A stretch of DNA of 64,000 nt from JBGAQP01 sp044220635 (lineage in GTDB: Bacteria; Pseudomonadota; Gammaproteobacteria; Burkholderiales; Usitatibacteraceae): NCBI GenBank assembly GCA_044220635.1, contig JBGAQP010000017.1, positions 11,711-75,710 on the forward strand, written 5' to 3'. Below the pieces are notes generated by a model. It was not told where the DNA came from. It did no database searches and worked only from the letters and a program-made list of their open reading frames with translations. A program made the position numbers and the translations under genes. This document shows positions 44,861 to 52,618 of this stretch, piece by piece; position 1 is the first letter of the stretch; each line of letters starts with the position of its first letter.

Positions 44861-45421
44861 TCAGCCGATCTGCGAGGCCTTCAGCAGGCGCTCGAGGTCC
44901 TTCAGCATCCGCTTGCGGTCCGCCCCCGCGGGGTAGCGCATCATCACGTTGCCCAGGGGATCGACCAGGTAGATGTGGGCGCGGTCGTTGACCGCCGAAG
45001 GCGGCAGCTTCATCCCCGGGGCGGTGACCGCGACCACCGTGCCGGAGAACTCCTCGAGGGCGGCCCGGTCCGGGGCGCTCAGGTCGTCGACCACGAACAC
45101 GCGTGCCACCCGGTCGGCATTGCGCCCGAGGGCGAGGCGGACCTGGCGCATCGTGGCGAGCTTCTCCCGGCAGGCCTCGGGACAGGCCCCGGAGTCCGAG
45201 GCGACGAGCACCCATTTGCCCGCGAGCTCGGCGAAGCGGAAGCGGCCCCCGGCTTCGCGGCCGAAGGATTGCGCGGAGATCGTCGCGGGCGGGAGCAGCA
45301 GCTCGCCGTAGTTGAGCGTGGGCGCCGGGCGCAGGAAGAGATAGGCCAGCGTCGAGGCGACGACGGGCGCGGCGAAGAGCGCGGCCACGAGGAGGAGCTT
45401 CGTCCTCGGCGAGAGCTTCAT
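44861..45421 (-). CDS. SCO-like membrane-anchored thioredoxin-fold protein of the oxidase locus
   Basis: 186 residues. One N-terminal membrane anchor (LLLVAALFAAPVVASTLAYL) precedes a thioredoxin-like domain. It carries SGACPEACREK, a CxxxC like the SCO copper site, and a His followed by YLVDPLGNVMMRYPAG that aligns loosely with the SCO His strand. The gene at this position in betaproteobacterial oxidase loci is usually left as a hypothetical transmembrane protein; copper or disulfide work in oxidase assembly is inference. Its ATG overlaps the SURF1 stop. Confidence 0.75.
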   Translation of the reverse strand: MKLSPRTKLLLVAALFAAPVVASTLAYLFLRPAPTLNYGELLLPPATISAQSFGREAGGRFRFAELAGKWVLVASDSGACPEACREKLATMRQVRLALGRNADRVARVFVVDDLSAPDRAALEEFSGTVVAVTAPGMKLPPSAVNDRAHIYLVDPLGNVMMRYPAGADRKRMLKDLERLLKASQIG

Positions 45422-46128
45422 GGGGCCTCGCGGCGCAGGTTCAGCGCGACCCAGAGCACGACGAGCGTGGCCGCGAGCGAGTACCAGGTGAGGGCGTACT
45501 CGCGGTGCTTGGCGATGCCGGTGTCCGGGCGCTCCTCGACCGCGGCGAGCCCCGGGGCGGGGGGCCGGGCGTTCACGACCACGGGCAGCGCCTCGAGGCC
45601 CGCGCGCCGGCTCCACGCGGCGATCGAGAGGTTCTGCCAGACGGAGCCCGTGACGGTGTCCGCCGCGAGCTCGAGGAAGCGCGCCGGAGGCAGGGTCGCG
45701 AGGCCCTCGACGACCACGGGCCCCGCGGGCACCGGGACTTCCGGCGGCCGGGGATAGTCCGCCGTGCGCGCGACCCAGCCGCGGTTGACGAGCACCACCG
45801 CCCGCGATCCCTCGAGGGCGAGCGGGGTGATCACGTGGAAGCCCGCCGCCAGGCCGTGCATGCGGTTGTCGACGAAGATCTGCTCGCGCGCGAGGAACGC
45901 ACCCGAGACGCGCACCCGCCGGAAGAGCAGCGGCTCGGCGGAACCCGCGGGCCCCGCGAGCGCGAGGACGGGCTCGCGCACGCGGGCCTCGAGCATCGCC
46001 TGGCGCGCCGCCTTCTCCTCGGCGCGCCCGGACTGCCACGCGCCCAGCCAGAGCGTCAGCGCGACGAAGGCCGCGGCCGCGAGGGTGGGAATCGCGCGCG
46101 GCGCGAACGCGAAGCCGGCGAGCCTCAC
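45418..46128 (-). CDS. SURF1-family cytochrome oxidase assembly protein
   Basis: 236 residues. Two membrane helices bracket the protein (about 12-32 and 210-230), with the SURF1 blocks LWLGAWQSGRAEEKA, GWVARTADYPRPP and KHREYALTWYSLA between them. SURF1 helps insert heme A into subunit I. It is divergent from the small twin-helix gene and overlaps the SCO-like gene. Confidence 0.93.
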   Translation of the reverse strand: MRLAGFAFAPRAIPTLAAAAFVALTLWLGAWQSGRAEEKAARQAMLEARVREPVLALAGPAGSAEPLLFRRVRVSGAFLAREQIFVDNRMHGLAAGFHVITPLALEGSRAVVLVNRGWVARTADYPRPPEVPVPAGPVVVEGLATLPPARFLELAADTVTGSVWQNLSIAAWSRRAGLEALPVVVNARPPAPGLAAVEERPDTGIAKHREYALTWYSLAATLVVLWVALNLRREAP

Positions 46129-46164
46129 GGCCGCCCCGGGGGCGGGGCGCGGTACACTGTGCCC

Positions 46165-46362
46165 ATGAAGATCGTCGTCATCGTGCTGCTCCTCGCGGTC
46201 CTCGCGAGCCTGTTCTCGGGCCTGTACTTCGTCTACAAGGACAGGGGGGAGACGAACCGCGCGGTGATCTCGCTCACGATCCGCATCGCGCTCTCCATCC
46301 TCGTCTTCGTGATCCTCATCGGATCGTACTGGTTCGGCCTGGTTCCCGGCGGCAAGCTCTAG
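46165..46362 (+). CDS. Twin-transmembrane small protein (DUF2909-like)
   Basis: 65 residues with two hydrophobic helices (MKIVVIVLLLAVLASLFSGL and SLTIRIALSILVFVILIGSY) joined by YKDRGETNRAV. This matches the DUF2909 small membrane proteins found beside cox genes in betaproteobacteria. Function unknown; an oxidase assembly role is suggested by place only. It is the only plus-strand gene in the locus and is followed at once by a strong bidirectional terminator. Confidence 0.8.
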   Translation: MKIVVIVLLLAVLASLFSGLYFVYKDRGETNRAVISLTIRIALSILVFVILIGSYWFGLVPGGKL

Positions 46363-46370
46363 CCGGAAAC

Positions 46371-46398
46371 GAAAAGCCGCACCGAAGTGCGGCTTTTC
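46371..46398. terminator. Bidirectional intrinsic terminator
   Basis: A perfect 12-base stem (GAAAAGCCGCAC / GTGCGGCTTTTC) with a CGAA tetraloop and T-runs at both ends lies between the convergent ends of the twin-helix gene and ctaE, able to stop both transcripts. Confidence 0.9.
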
Positions 46399-46419
46399 GC
46401 GGGCAGCGGCGCCGGGCGC

Positions 46420-47271
46420 CTAGACCCAGTAGACGAACACGAAGAGCAGCAGCCACACCACGTCCACGAAGTGCCAGTACCACGACACCGCCTCGAAGGC
46501 GAAGTGGTGGTCGGGCTTGAAGTGCCCCGCGACGCAGCGGAAGAGGATCACGGTGAGCATCGTCACGCCGAGGGTCACGTGGAAGCCGTGGAAGCCCGTG
46601 AGCATGAAGAACGTCGACCCGAAAACTCCCGTCGAGAGCTTGAGGTTGAGGTCCGAGTAGGCGTGCACGTACTCGTAGGCCTGCAGCCCCAGGAAGATGC
46701 TGCCCAGAAGGATCGTCAGGAACAGGCCGAAGATGAGGTTGCCGCGGTCGCCCTTCTTGAGCGCCCAGTGGGCCCAGGTCACGGTCACGCCCGAGGAGAG
46801 CAGCAGCAGCGTGTTGATCGCCGGGATCCCCCAGGCGCCCATCGGCGTGAATTCCGGCGGCCGGTACGGCCCCGCGGAGGGCCACGCGGCGGCGAATTCC
46901 GGCCACAGCAGCTTGTTTTCGGCGTCGCCCAGCCACGGCACCGAATAGACGCGCGCGTAGAAGAGCGCGCCGAAGAAGGCCGCGAAGAACATCACCTCCG
47001 AGAAGATGAACCACCCCATGCTCCACCGGAAGGAGGCGTCCACCTGCCGGTTGAACAGCCCGCCCTCGCTTTCGCGGATCACGGTGCCGAACCAGCCGAA
47101 GAGCATGTAGACCAGGGTGAAGAACCCGATCGCGAACGGGATCCATCCCCCGCCCATGCCGTTCATCAGGAGGACGCCGCCGATCGCGAGGAAGAAGAGC
47201 GCGATCGAGCCGACCACCGGCCAGTGCGACGGGGGTGCGAAGTAATAGCCGCCAGGTTGTGCGTTGCCCAC
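46420..47271 (-). CDS. ctaE: Cytochrome c oxidase subunit III
   Basis: 283 residues with seven membrane helices. The conserved blocks PPSHWPVVGSIALF, WGMGWFIFSEVMFF (reads SMGWFIFSEVMFFAAF), TGFHGFHVTLG and YWHFVDVVWLLLF identify COX III. It belongs to the proton-pumping heme-copper oxidase in the inner membrane. It ends at the bidirectional terminator. Confidence 0.96.
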   Translation of the reverse strand: MGNAQPGGYYFAPPSHWPVVGSIALFFLAIGGVLLMNGMGGGWIPFAIGFFTLVYMLFGWFGTVIRESEGGLFNRQVDASFRWSMGWFIFSEVMFFAAFFGALFYARVYSVPWLGDAENKLLWPEFAAAWPSAGPYRPPEFTPMGAWGIPAINTLLLLSSGVTVTWAHWALKKGDRGNLIFGLFLTILLGSIFLGLQAYEYVHAYSDLNLKLSTGVFGSTFFMLTGFHGFHVTLGVTMLTVILFRCVAGHFKPDHHFAFEAVSWYWHFVDVVWLLLFVFVYWV

Positions 47272-47313
47272 GGTTGACTCCCCTATTGTGTTCCCGTTGT
47301 TGCGTTTTGCCCG

Positions 47314-47487
47314 CTACCGCGTGACCAGCTTCACGATCCCGAAGAGGACCAGCACGAAGACCACCGCCATCACCAGCCCCGCCGCGATCACCGCCTGCGG
47401 CGTGAGGCGCTTCGTGTCCTTCTCGTACTCGTCGCGCTTGCGCACGCCGAAGAAACTCCAGAAAACCGCCTTGAAGGCGTGCCTCAC
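47314..47487 (-). CDS. DUF2970 small membrane protein
   Basis: 57 residues: a conserved N-terminal RHAFKAVFWSFFGVRKRDEYE amphipathic part and one membrane helix (AAGLVMAVVFVLVLFGIVKL). This is the DUF2970 signature, found between ctaG and ctaE in betaproteobacteria. The GTG start overlaps the ctaG stop (GTGA). Function unknown. Confidence 0.85.
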   Translation of the reverse strand: MRHAFKAVFWSFFGVRKRDEYEKDTKRLTPQAVIAAGLVMAVVFVLVLFGIVKLVTR

Positions 47488-48014
47488 TGCCCGCCCTTCG
47501 CCCGCGCCTCGAAGAAAGTGTAGGAAAGCGAGACCGTGTCGAGGTCGCGCGGGGCCCCGGGGCTCACGCGGAAGGTGACCGGCATGTCGCGCGACTCGCC
47601 CGCGGCGAGCCGCTGGTCCGAGAAGCAGAAGCACTCGACCTTCTCGATCCAGCGCGCGGCGACCGCGGGTGCGGTGTTCATCACGGCGTGCGCCGTCACC
47701 TCGCGCCCGAGCGTGTTCGTCACGCGGTAGCGCGCGGTCGCGAGCTCGCCCGGGTGCAGCCGCATCGTCCGGTCGAGCGCCTCGAAGCGCCACGGCAGGC
47801 CGCTCGAGGAGGCGACGAGTTCCACCGAGACGCTGCGCGAGCGGTCGACCTGGCTGTTGGCGGCGGCGACCTCGCGGCCCTGCGTGATGCCGAGGGACTC
47901 GCAGATCTGGCGGTAGAGCGGCACCATCGCGAAGCCGAAGCCGAGCATCGCCACCGCGATGACGCCGAGCTTCGCCATCGTCTGGCGGTTCTGGAGGGCG
48001 ACGGCCGGGTCCAT
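47484..48014 (-). CDS. ctaG: Cytochrome c oxidase assembly protein CtaG/Cox11
   Basis: 176 residues. One N-terminal helix (MAKLGVIAVAMLGFGFAMVP) is followed by VPLYRQICESLGITQG, and the copper-binding motif ECFCFSDQ (CFCF, about residues 128-131). Cox11 delivers copper to CuB of subunit I. Its ATG shares a base with the stop of the tiny gene before it. Confidence 0.95.
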   Translation of the reverse strand: MDPAVALQNRQTMAKLGVIAVAMLGFGFAMVPLYRQICESLGITQGREVAAANSQVDRSRSVSVELVASSSGLPWRFEALDRTMRLHPGELATARYRVTNTLGREVTAHAVMNTAPAVAARWIEKVECFCFSDQRLAAGESRDMPVTFRVSPGAPRDLDTVSLSYTFFEARAKGGQ

Positions 48015-48130
48015 CAGCGCGCGAACTTGAGGATGAAGGTGAGGTAGATCCCCAGCACCATGGCGGCGAGCACCAGCGCGGAGACGAGCGCGCGGCGGCG
48101 CTGCTCCGGCGTCGGCTTGTGACCCGTCAC
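48014..48130 (-). CDS. Cytochrome oxidase small assembly protein-like microprotein
   Basis: 38 residues starting at GTG: a short basic N-terminus (TGHKPTPEQRRRA) and one membrane helix (LVSALVLAAMVLGIYLTFIL). It matches in size, layout and position (between ctaD and ctaG) the tiny cytochrome oxidase small assembly proteins annotated in betaproteobacteria. Its stop overlaps the ctaG start by one base, supporting translation. Confidence 0.7.
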   Translation of the reverse strand: MTGHKPTPEQRRRALVSALVLAAMVLGIYLTFILKFAR

Positions 48131-48144
48131 CGCGGCCTCCCCGC

Positions 48145-49737
48145 TCACTTGACGACCGGCGCCGTCTCGAAGCTGTGGTACGGGACGGGCGTCGGCAGGT
48201 GCGTCCACTCGAGCGAGTCGGCGCCCTCCCACTGCTTCGCCTCGGCCTTGCGCCCGGAGCGGATGCACTCGATCACCACGTAGAGGAACACGAGCTGCGA
48301 CAGTCCGAAGATGAACGCCCCGATCGAGGACCACATGTTCCACTCCGCGAACTGCAGCGCGTAGTCCGGGATGCGCCGCGGCATGCCCGCGAGCCCGAGG
48401 AAGTGCTGCGGGAAGAAGGCGATGTTGAAGCCGATCATCGACAGCCAGAAGTGGAGCTTGCCGAGGCCCTCGCTGTACATGTGGCCGGTCCACTTGGGCA
48501 GCCAGAAGTAGATCCCGGCGAAGATCGCGAAGAGGGCGCCGGAAACCAGCACGTAGTGGAAGTGCGCGACCACGTAGTACGTGTTGTGGATCGTGATGTC
48601 CACCGGCGTGATCGCGAGCACCAGCCCCGAGAAGCCGCCGATCGTGAACAGGCACAGGAAACCGACCGCGAAGAGCATCGGGGTCTCGAAGGTCATCTCG
48701 CCCTTCCACATCGTGGCGATCCAGTTGAAGATCTTCACGCCCGTGGGCACCGCGATCAGCATCGTCGCGTACATGAAGAACAGCTGGCCGGCCGCGGGCA
48801 TGCCCACCGTGAACATGTGGTGGCCCCAGACGATGAACGACAGGATCGCGATCGAGGCCGTGGCGTAGACCATCGAGGCGTAGCCGAAGAGGGGTTTCCT
48901 CGCGAAGGCGGGGATGATCTGCGAGATCACGCCGAAGGCGGGCAGGATCATGATGTACACCTCCGGGTGCCCGAAGAACCAGAAGATGTGCATGAACATC
49001 GTGGGATCGCCGCCGCCGGCCGCGTTGAAGAAGCTGGTGCCGAAGTGCCGGTCCGTGAGCAGCATCGTGACCGAGCCCGCGAGCACCGGCATCACGGCGA
49101 TCAGCAGGTACGCGGTGATGAGCCAGGTCCACACGAAGAGCGGCATCTTCATGAGGGTCATGCCCGGCGCGCGCATGTTGAGGATCGTGGTGATGATGTT
49201 GATCGAGCCCATGATCGACGAGGCCCCGAGGATGTGCACCGCGAGGATGGTCATGTCGATCGAGATCCCCTGCTGGATGATGAGCGGGGGGTAGAGCGTC
49301 CAGCCCGATCCCGCGGCGCCGCCGGGCACGAAGAACGAGCCCACGAGGAGGAGCGCGGCCGGGATCAGCAGCCAGAAGCTCCAGTTGTTCATCCGCGGGA
49401 AGGCCATGTCGGCGGCGCCGATCTGCATGGGCACCAGCCAGTTCGCGAAGCCGACCCAGGCGGGCATGATCGCGCCGAACACCATCACCAGGCCGTGGAC
49501 CGTGGTGAGCGAATTGAAGAACTCGGGGTTCACGACCTGCAGCCCGGGCTGGAAGAGCTCGGCGCGGATGACGAGCGCCATCGTGCCGCCGAGGAAGAAC
49601 ATCGTGAACGCGAACCACAGGTACATCGTGCCGATGTCCTTGTGGTTGGTCGTGTAGAGCCAGCGCGTGATGCCGCTCGGGTGGTGGTCGTGGTGCTCGT
49701 GCGCGTGGGCGTCGGGGGCGTGGGTCACAGTGGTCAT
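48145..49737 (-). CDS. ctaD: Cytochrome c oxidase subunit I
   Basis: 530 residues, twelve-helix heme-copper oxidase core. The cross-linked His-Tyr and proton-channel Glu lie in WFFGHPEVYIMILPAFG; VWGHHMFTVG supplies two CuB histidines and VAHFHYVL the heme ligands. The residue after His384 is Asn (TIHNTYYVVAHFHYV) where aa3 oxidases usually have Asp, a Mg/Mn ligand. N-terminal His-rich stretch (HAPDAHAHEHHDHHP). Reduces oxygen to water while pumping protons. It follows ctaC on the same strand. Confidence 0.96.
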   Translation of the reverse strand: MTTVTHAPDAHAHEHHDHHPSGITRWLYTTNHKDIGTMYLWFAFTMFFLGGTMALVIRAELFQPGLQVVNPEFFNSLTTVHGLVMVFGAIMPAWVGFANWLVPMQIGAADMAFPRMNNWSFWLLIPAALLLVGSFFVPGGAAGSGWTLYPPLIIQQGISIDMTILAVHILGASSIMGSINIITTILNMRAPGMTLMKMPLFVWTWLITAYLLIAVMPVLAGSVTMLLTDRHFGTSFFNAAGGGDPTMFMHIFWFFGHPEVYIMILPAFGVISQIIPAFARKPLFGYASMVYATASIAILSFIVWGHHMFTVGMPAAGQLFFMYATMLIAVPTGVKIFNWIATMWKGEMTFETPMLFAVGFLCLFTIGGFSGLVLAITPVDITIHNTYYVVAHFHYVLVSGALFAIFAGIYFWLPKWTGHMYSEGLGKLHFWLSMIGFNIAFFPQHFLGLAGMPRRIPDYALQFAEWNMWSSIGAFIFGLSQLVFLYVVIECIRSGRKAEAKQWEGADSLEWTHLPTPVPYHSFETAPVVK

Positions 49738-49782
49738 GGCGGCTCCGCTATCTCGGGATTCTTCGGGCGATTCGTTCCGGGC

Positions 49783-50967
49783 TCAGCTCTTGCGGGCGGC
49801 CTTGATCTCGGCGGGCTGGATCGCCTCGCCGGTCTTGTTGCCCCAGGAGTTGCGCGTGTAGGTGATCACGGCGGCGAGCTCGGCGTCCGTCAGCCGCGCG
49901 AAGGAGGCCATCGCCGTGCCCTGCTTGCCGGCGAGCACGAGCGCGATCTGGGCCCCCTTGGCGCCGGTGACGACCTTGGAGCCGTCGAGCGCCGGGAAGG
50001 CGGGCGCGAGGCCCTTGCCCGTGGCCTGGTGGCAGGCGACGCAGTTGGCGGCGTAGACCTTCTCGCCGCTCGCCTTGAGCTCGTCGAGGGTCCACTTCTT
50101 GCCGGGATCCGCCGCGGCGGCGGCGGGGGCGGCGGCGGCCACCTGCTGGGGCGCGGCCTCGGCCGCGGGCGCCTTCGCCTTCTGCTCCTTCACCCAGGCG
50201 GCGTACTCCTCGGGGGCCTTGGCGACCACCACGATCGGCATGTAGCCGTGCTCCTTGCCGCAGATCTGGCTGCACTGGCCGCGGTAGGTGCCGGGCTTGT
50301 CCACCTTGAACCACGAATCCTTCACGAAGCCGGGGATGCCGTACTGGTTGACGCCCAGCTGCGGCACGTACCAGCCGTGGATGACGTCGTTGGAGGTGAC
50401 CAGGATGCGGACCTTCTTGCCGACGGGAACGACCATCGGATTGTTCACCTCGAGCAGGTAGTTCTCGTTCTTCTTCGCCCCGGGCTTCTCCCACTCCTCG
50501 ATCTGGTCGCGCGGCGTGGCGAGCAGCGAATTGAACTTGACCCCGTCCTGGAGGTAGTCGTACTCCCACGCCCACTGGTAGGCGGTCGCCTTGATCGTCA
50601 TGTCCGGGTTCGAGGTGTCCTTCATCTCGAGCACCGTCTTGGTGGCGGGGTAGGCCATTCCCATGAGGATCACGAACGGCACGATCGTCCAGATCACCTC
50701 GATGGTGGTGTTCTCGTGGAACTGCTCGGCCTTGGCGCCCGCCGCGCGGCGGTGCCTGAAGATCGACCAGAACATCGCCCCGAAGACCACGAAGAAGATC
50801 GCGACGCACACCCAGAGGATGCCGAAGTGCAGGTCGTAGATCTGCTGCGCGATGGGCGAGCCCGGCGGCAGGATGTCGACGTCGTAGGAGGCCTGCGCCG
50901 GCGCGCAGGCAAGGAGCGCGGCGAGCGCCCCGACGGTGGCTCGGGTGTATTTTCCAGGCATGGCCAA
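49783..50967 (-). CDS. ctaC: Cytochrome c oxidase subunit II fused to cytochrome c (caa3 type)
   Basis: 394 residues. Signal peptide (MAMPGKYTRATVGALAALLA), two membrane helices (about 45-70 and 90-110), the cupredoxin domain with CuA motif CSQICGKEHGYMPIV (Cys232, Cys236), an Ala-rich linker (about 265-285), then a class I cytochrome c domain with CVACH at 308-312 and axial Met in GTAMASF. The fused cytochrome marks a caa3-type oxidase taking electrons directly from soluble c-type carriers. The middle residue of the CuA loop is Gln234, where Glu is usual. It is probably second in the operon after the DUF2244 gene. Confidence 0.95.
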   Translation of the reverse strand: MAMPGKYTRATVGALAALLACAPAQASYDVDILPPGSPIAQQIYDLHFGILWVCVAIFFVVFGAMFWSIFRHRRAAGAKAEQFHENTTIEVIWTIVPFVILMGMAYPATKTVLEMKDTSNPDMTIKATAYQWAWEYDYLQDGVKFNSLLATPRDQIEEWEKPGAKKNENYLLEVNNPMVVPVGKKVRILVTSNDVIHGWYVPQLGVNQYGIPGFVKDSWFKVDKPGTYRGQCSQICGKEHGYMPIVVVAKAPEEYAAWVKEQKAKAPAAEAAPQQVAAAAPAAAAADPGKKWTLDELKASGEKVYAANCVACHQATGKGLAPAFPALDGSKVVTGAKGAQIALVLAGKQGTAMASFARLTDAELAAVITYTRNSWGNKTGEAIQPAEIKAARKS

Positions 50968-50988
50968 GACCCTTGTTGTGCTGATTCG

Positions 50989-51456
50989 CTAGTGAGCGGC
51001 TCCTGCGAGCCGCCTGCGGAGCTCTGCTGCGAGCCGCCGCCTCCCCTCATCCGAGAGCAGTCTTCCCACGGCCTCGGTACGCCCTGCGTACGCGAGTTCC
51101 AGCGAGAATCCGCCCCTGCTTTCCTGGTGAATCAACCGCGCCCAGGCGCGCTGTGCCACGAAGCGCGTCACCCGCGCCGCTTGCCTCGCCTCGAGCCGGA
51201 CCTCGTGCTCGCCCACCTCGATGCGCTCGTAATCCCCGTCGTGGAGCGCCACGGCGCGGAACGCGAGCCAGACCGCGGCGACCTCGAGCCCCGCGAAAGG
51301 CATCACCGGCCACGCCCCGATGGCTGCCGCCGCCGCCGCGAGACCCAGGGTCGTCGCGGCCAGCATCCCCAGGACCAATCGCCTCCCCGAGGGGCCCAAC
51401 GAGCGGTTGGGCACCGAAAGGTGGACGTATGCCGGGGGTCGCGCGGGAGGAGCCAT
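50989..51456 (-). CDS. DUF2244 membrane protein
   Basis: 155 residues with two adjacent membrane helices (LVLGMLAATTLGLAAAAAAI and PFAGLEVAAVWLAFRAVAL) and a C-terminal basic domain (QESRGGFSLELAYAGRTEAV). The layout NRSLGPSGRR...FAGLEV is that of DUF2244 proteins that often precede ctaC. Function unknown. It follows the best promoter of the oxidase locus, so it probably heads the operon. Confidence 0.85.
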   Translation of the reverse strand: MAPPARPPAYVHLSVPNRSLGPSGRRLVLGMLAATTLGLAAAAAAIGAWPVMPFAGLEVAAVWLAFRAVALHDGDYERIEVGEHEVRLEARQAARVTRFVAQRAWARLIHQESRGGFSLELAYAGRTEAVGRLLSDEGRRRLAAELRRRLAGAAH

Positions 51457-51500
51457 CGGAAACGCCGCTCCGGAAACGCCGCCATTCTAGCGGAAACGGC
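51457..51500. repeat. Three copies of CGGAAACGSC around the oxidase promoter
   Basis: CGGAAACGCC at 51457-51466 and 51471-51480 and CGGAAACGGC at 51491-51500 lie in direct orientation at 14- and 20-base spacing; the third is inside the promoter spacer, the others between -10 and the DUF2244 start codon. They could be regulator sites or part of a 5' leader; chance recurrence in GC-rich DNA is not excluded. Confidence 0.5.
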
Positions 51501-51511
51501 GCGCTTCGCAA
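51484..51511 (-). promoter_or_regulatory. Sigma-70-type promoter of the cytochrome oxidase operon
   Basis: On the minus strand TTGCGA is followed after 16 bases by TAGAAT, about 30 bases before the DUF2244 start codon. It is the only good promoter match ahead of DUF2244-ctaC-ctaD-ctaG-ctaE. Confidence 0.6.
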
Positions 51512-51527
51512 AAGGCGATCCGCTGTT

Positions 51528-51749
51528 TCAGCAGGATGAACGCCCCCCGCCTTCCTCGCCGCCCTCGGCGGGCGCCTCCTCCTCGTCGGGCTTGGCGGGA
51601 ATGCGGTAGGACTCGGAGGCCCAGGCGCCGAGGTCCACCAGGCGGCATCGCTCGGAGCAGAACGGGCGCCAGGGGTTCGAGGGCGCGAAGGCCGCGGGCT
51701 TGCCGCAGGCCGGGCAGGCCACCAGCCGCGGCGCCTTCGCGGGGCTCAC
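51528..51749 (-). CDS. yacG: DNA gyrase inhibitor / zinc-ribbon protein YacG
   Basis: 73 residues. The four zinc ligands lie in VACPACGKPA and FCSERCRLVDLG, followed by WASESYRIP and an acidic low-complexity tail (DEEEAPAEGGEEGGG). E. coli YacG binds GyrB and inhibits gyrase. The GTG start overlaps the zapD stop; zapD-yacG after coaE is the conserved order. Confidence 0.92.
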   Translation of the reverse strand: MSPAKAPRLVACPACGKPAAFAPSNPWRPFCSERCRLVDLGAWASESYRIPAKPDEEEAPAEGGEEGGGRSSC

Positions 51750-52537
51750 AGGTTGCAGAACGCGAGGTCGAAGGCGACGTCGTGCTCGAACACGCGCGAC
51801 TTCTGGATGCCCTCGGGCAGGAGGAAGCGGATGTTGAGCGCGTACTTGTTCGCGCTGATCTCGGGCACGCAGGCGAGCTCGGCGCCGAGCGTGAGCCTCA
51901 GCATCTGCGCGGGCTTCTCGGCGGGGGTCTGCTGGAACACGCCCTGGCTCGCCACGAGCGAGACCGTGCGCCCGCTCTCGCGCAGCACCCGCAGCACGAT
52001 CGCGAGCGCGGTGTGGATCGGGGTGACGCTCGCGAGCCAGGCCTCGAGGTCGGCACGGCGCCGCGCGGCCGGGTGGTTGAGCCAGTAATGGTAGGAGGGC
52101 AGGTCGAACTCGCTCGTGCCGCCCGGGATGTTGGCCCGCTGCTTGATCGCCATCAGCCACTCGTTGTCGCGCACCGCCTGCCCGGCCTTGCCCGAGGCCG
52201 CGTGGAGGTTCGCGAAGGCCCGGTCGATCTCGCCCAGCACCTGGTCGAGCTTCGCTTCCGAGATCGCCGGATTCTCGCGCAGGGCGTCGAGGAAGGTCCG
52301 CTGGCGGTCGAGCTCCTGGAGCAGGTCGCTCTTCAGGTCCGCGCGGCTCGCGACCTCGAGGATCTCGAAGAGGCCCGTGAGGCAGGCGTGGTGCTCGTGG
52401 GGGTGGTCGCTGCCGAGGAAGAAGAAGACGCGGTCGTAGAGGTCCTCGAGGCGAAGCAGCGTGCGCACGCGCTCGTTGAGCGGGTACTCGTAGGTGATCA
52501 CGCGGGATTCCCCCTCCCGGGGGGGCAGGCTCGCCAT
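51746..52537 (-). CDS. zapD: Cell division protein ZapD
   Basis: 263 residues, similar in length to E. coli ZapD (247). It starts ITYEYPLNERVRTLLRLEDL, the conserved helical N-terminus, and ends with a beta-rich domain (MLRLTLGAELACVPEISANK...AFDLAFCNL). ZapD crosslinks FtsZ filaments at midcell. The ATG chosen is near the family start; upstream in-frame codons look non-coding. Confidence 0.94.
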   Translation of the reverse strand: MASLPPREGESRVITYEYPLNERVRTLLRLEDLYDRVFFFLGSDHPHEHHACLTGLFEILEVASRADLKSDLLQELDRQRTFLDALRENPAISEAKLDQVLGEIDRAFANLHAASGKAGQAVRDNEWLMAIKQRANIPGGTSEFDLPSYHYWLNHPAARRRADLEAWLASVTPIHTALAIVLRVLRESGRTVSLVASQGVFQQTPAEKPAQMLRLTLGAELACVPEISANKYALNIRFLLPEGIQKSRVFEHDVAFDLAFCNL

Positions 52538-52618
52538 GCTGGGGTCCGCGCGTGCGTGGGTGTCCGCGACGAAAAATGTGCCCGATTGTGCGGCAATCGT
52601 CCCGTCGTTGACAAATGT

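Noticed and set aside
48175..51609. Open frame of more than 1100 codons antisense to ctaD and ctaC
   Set aside because: Complement of known oxidase genes with a His/Arg/Glu-rich meaningless translation.
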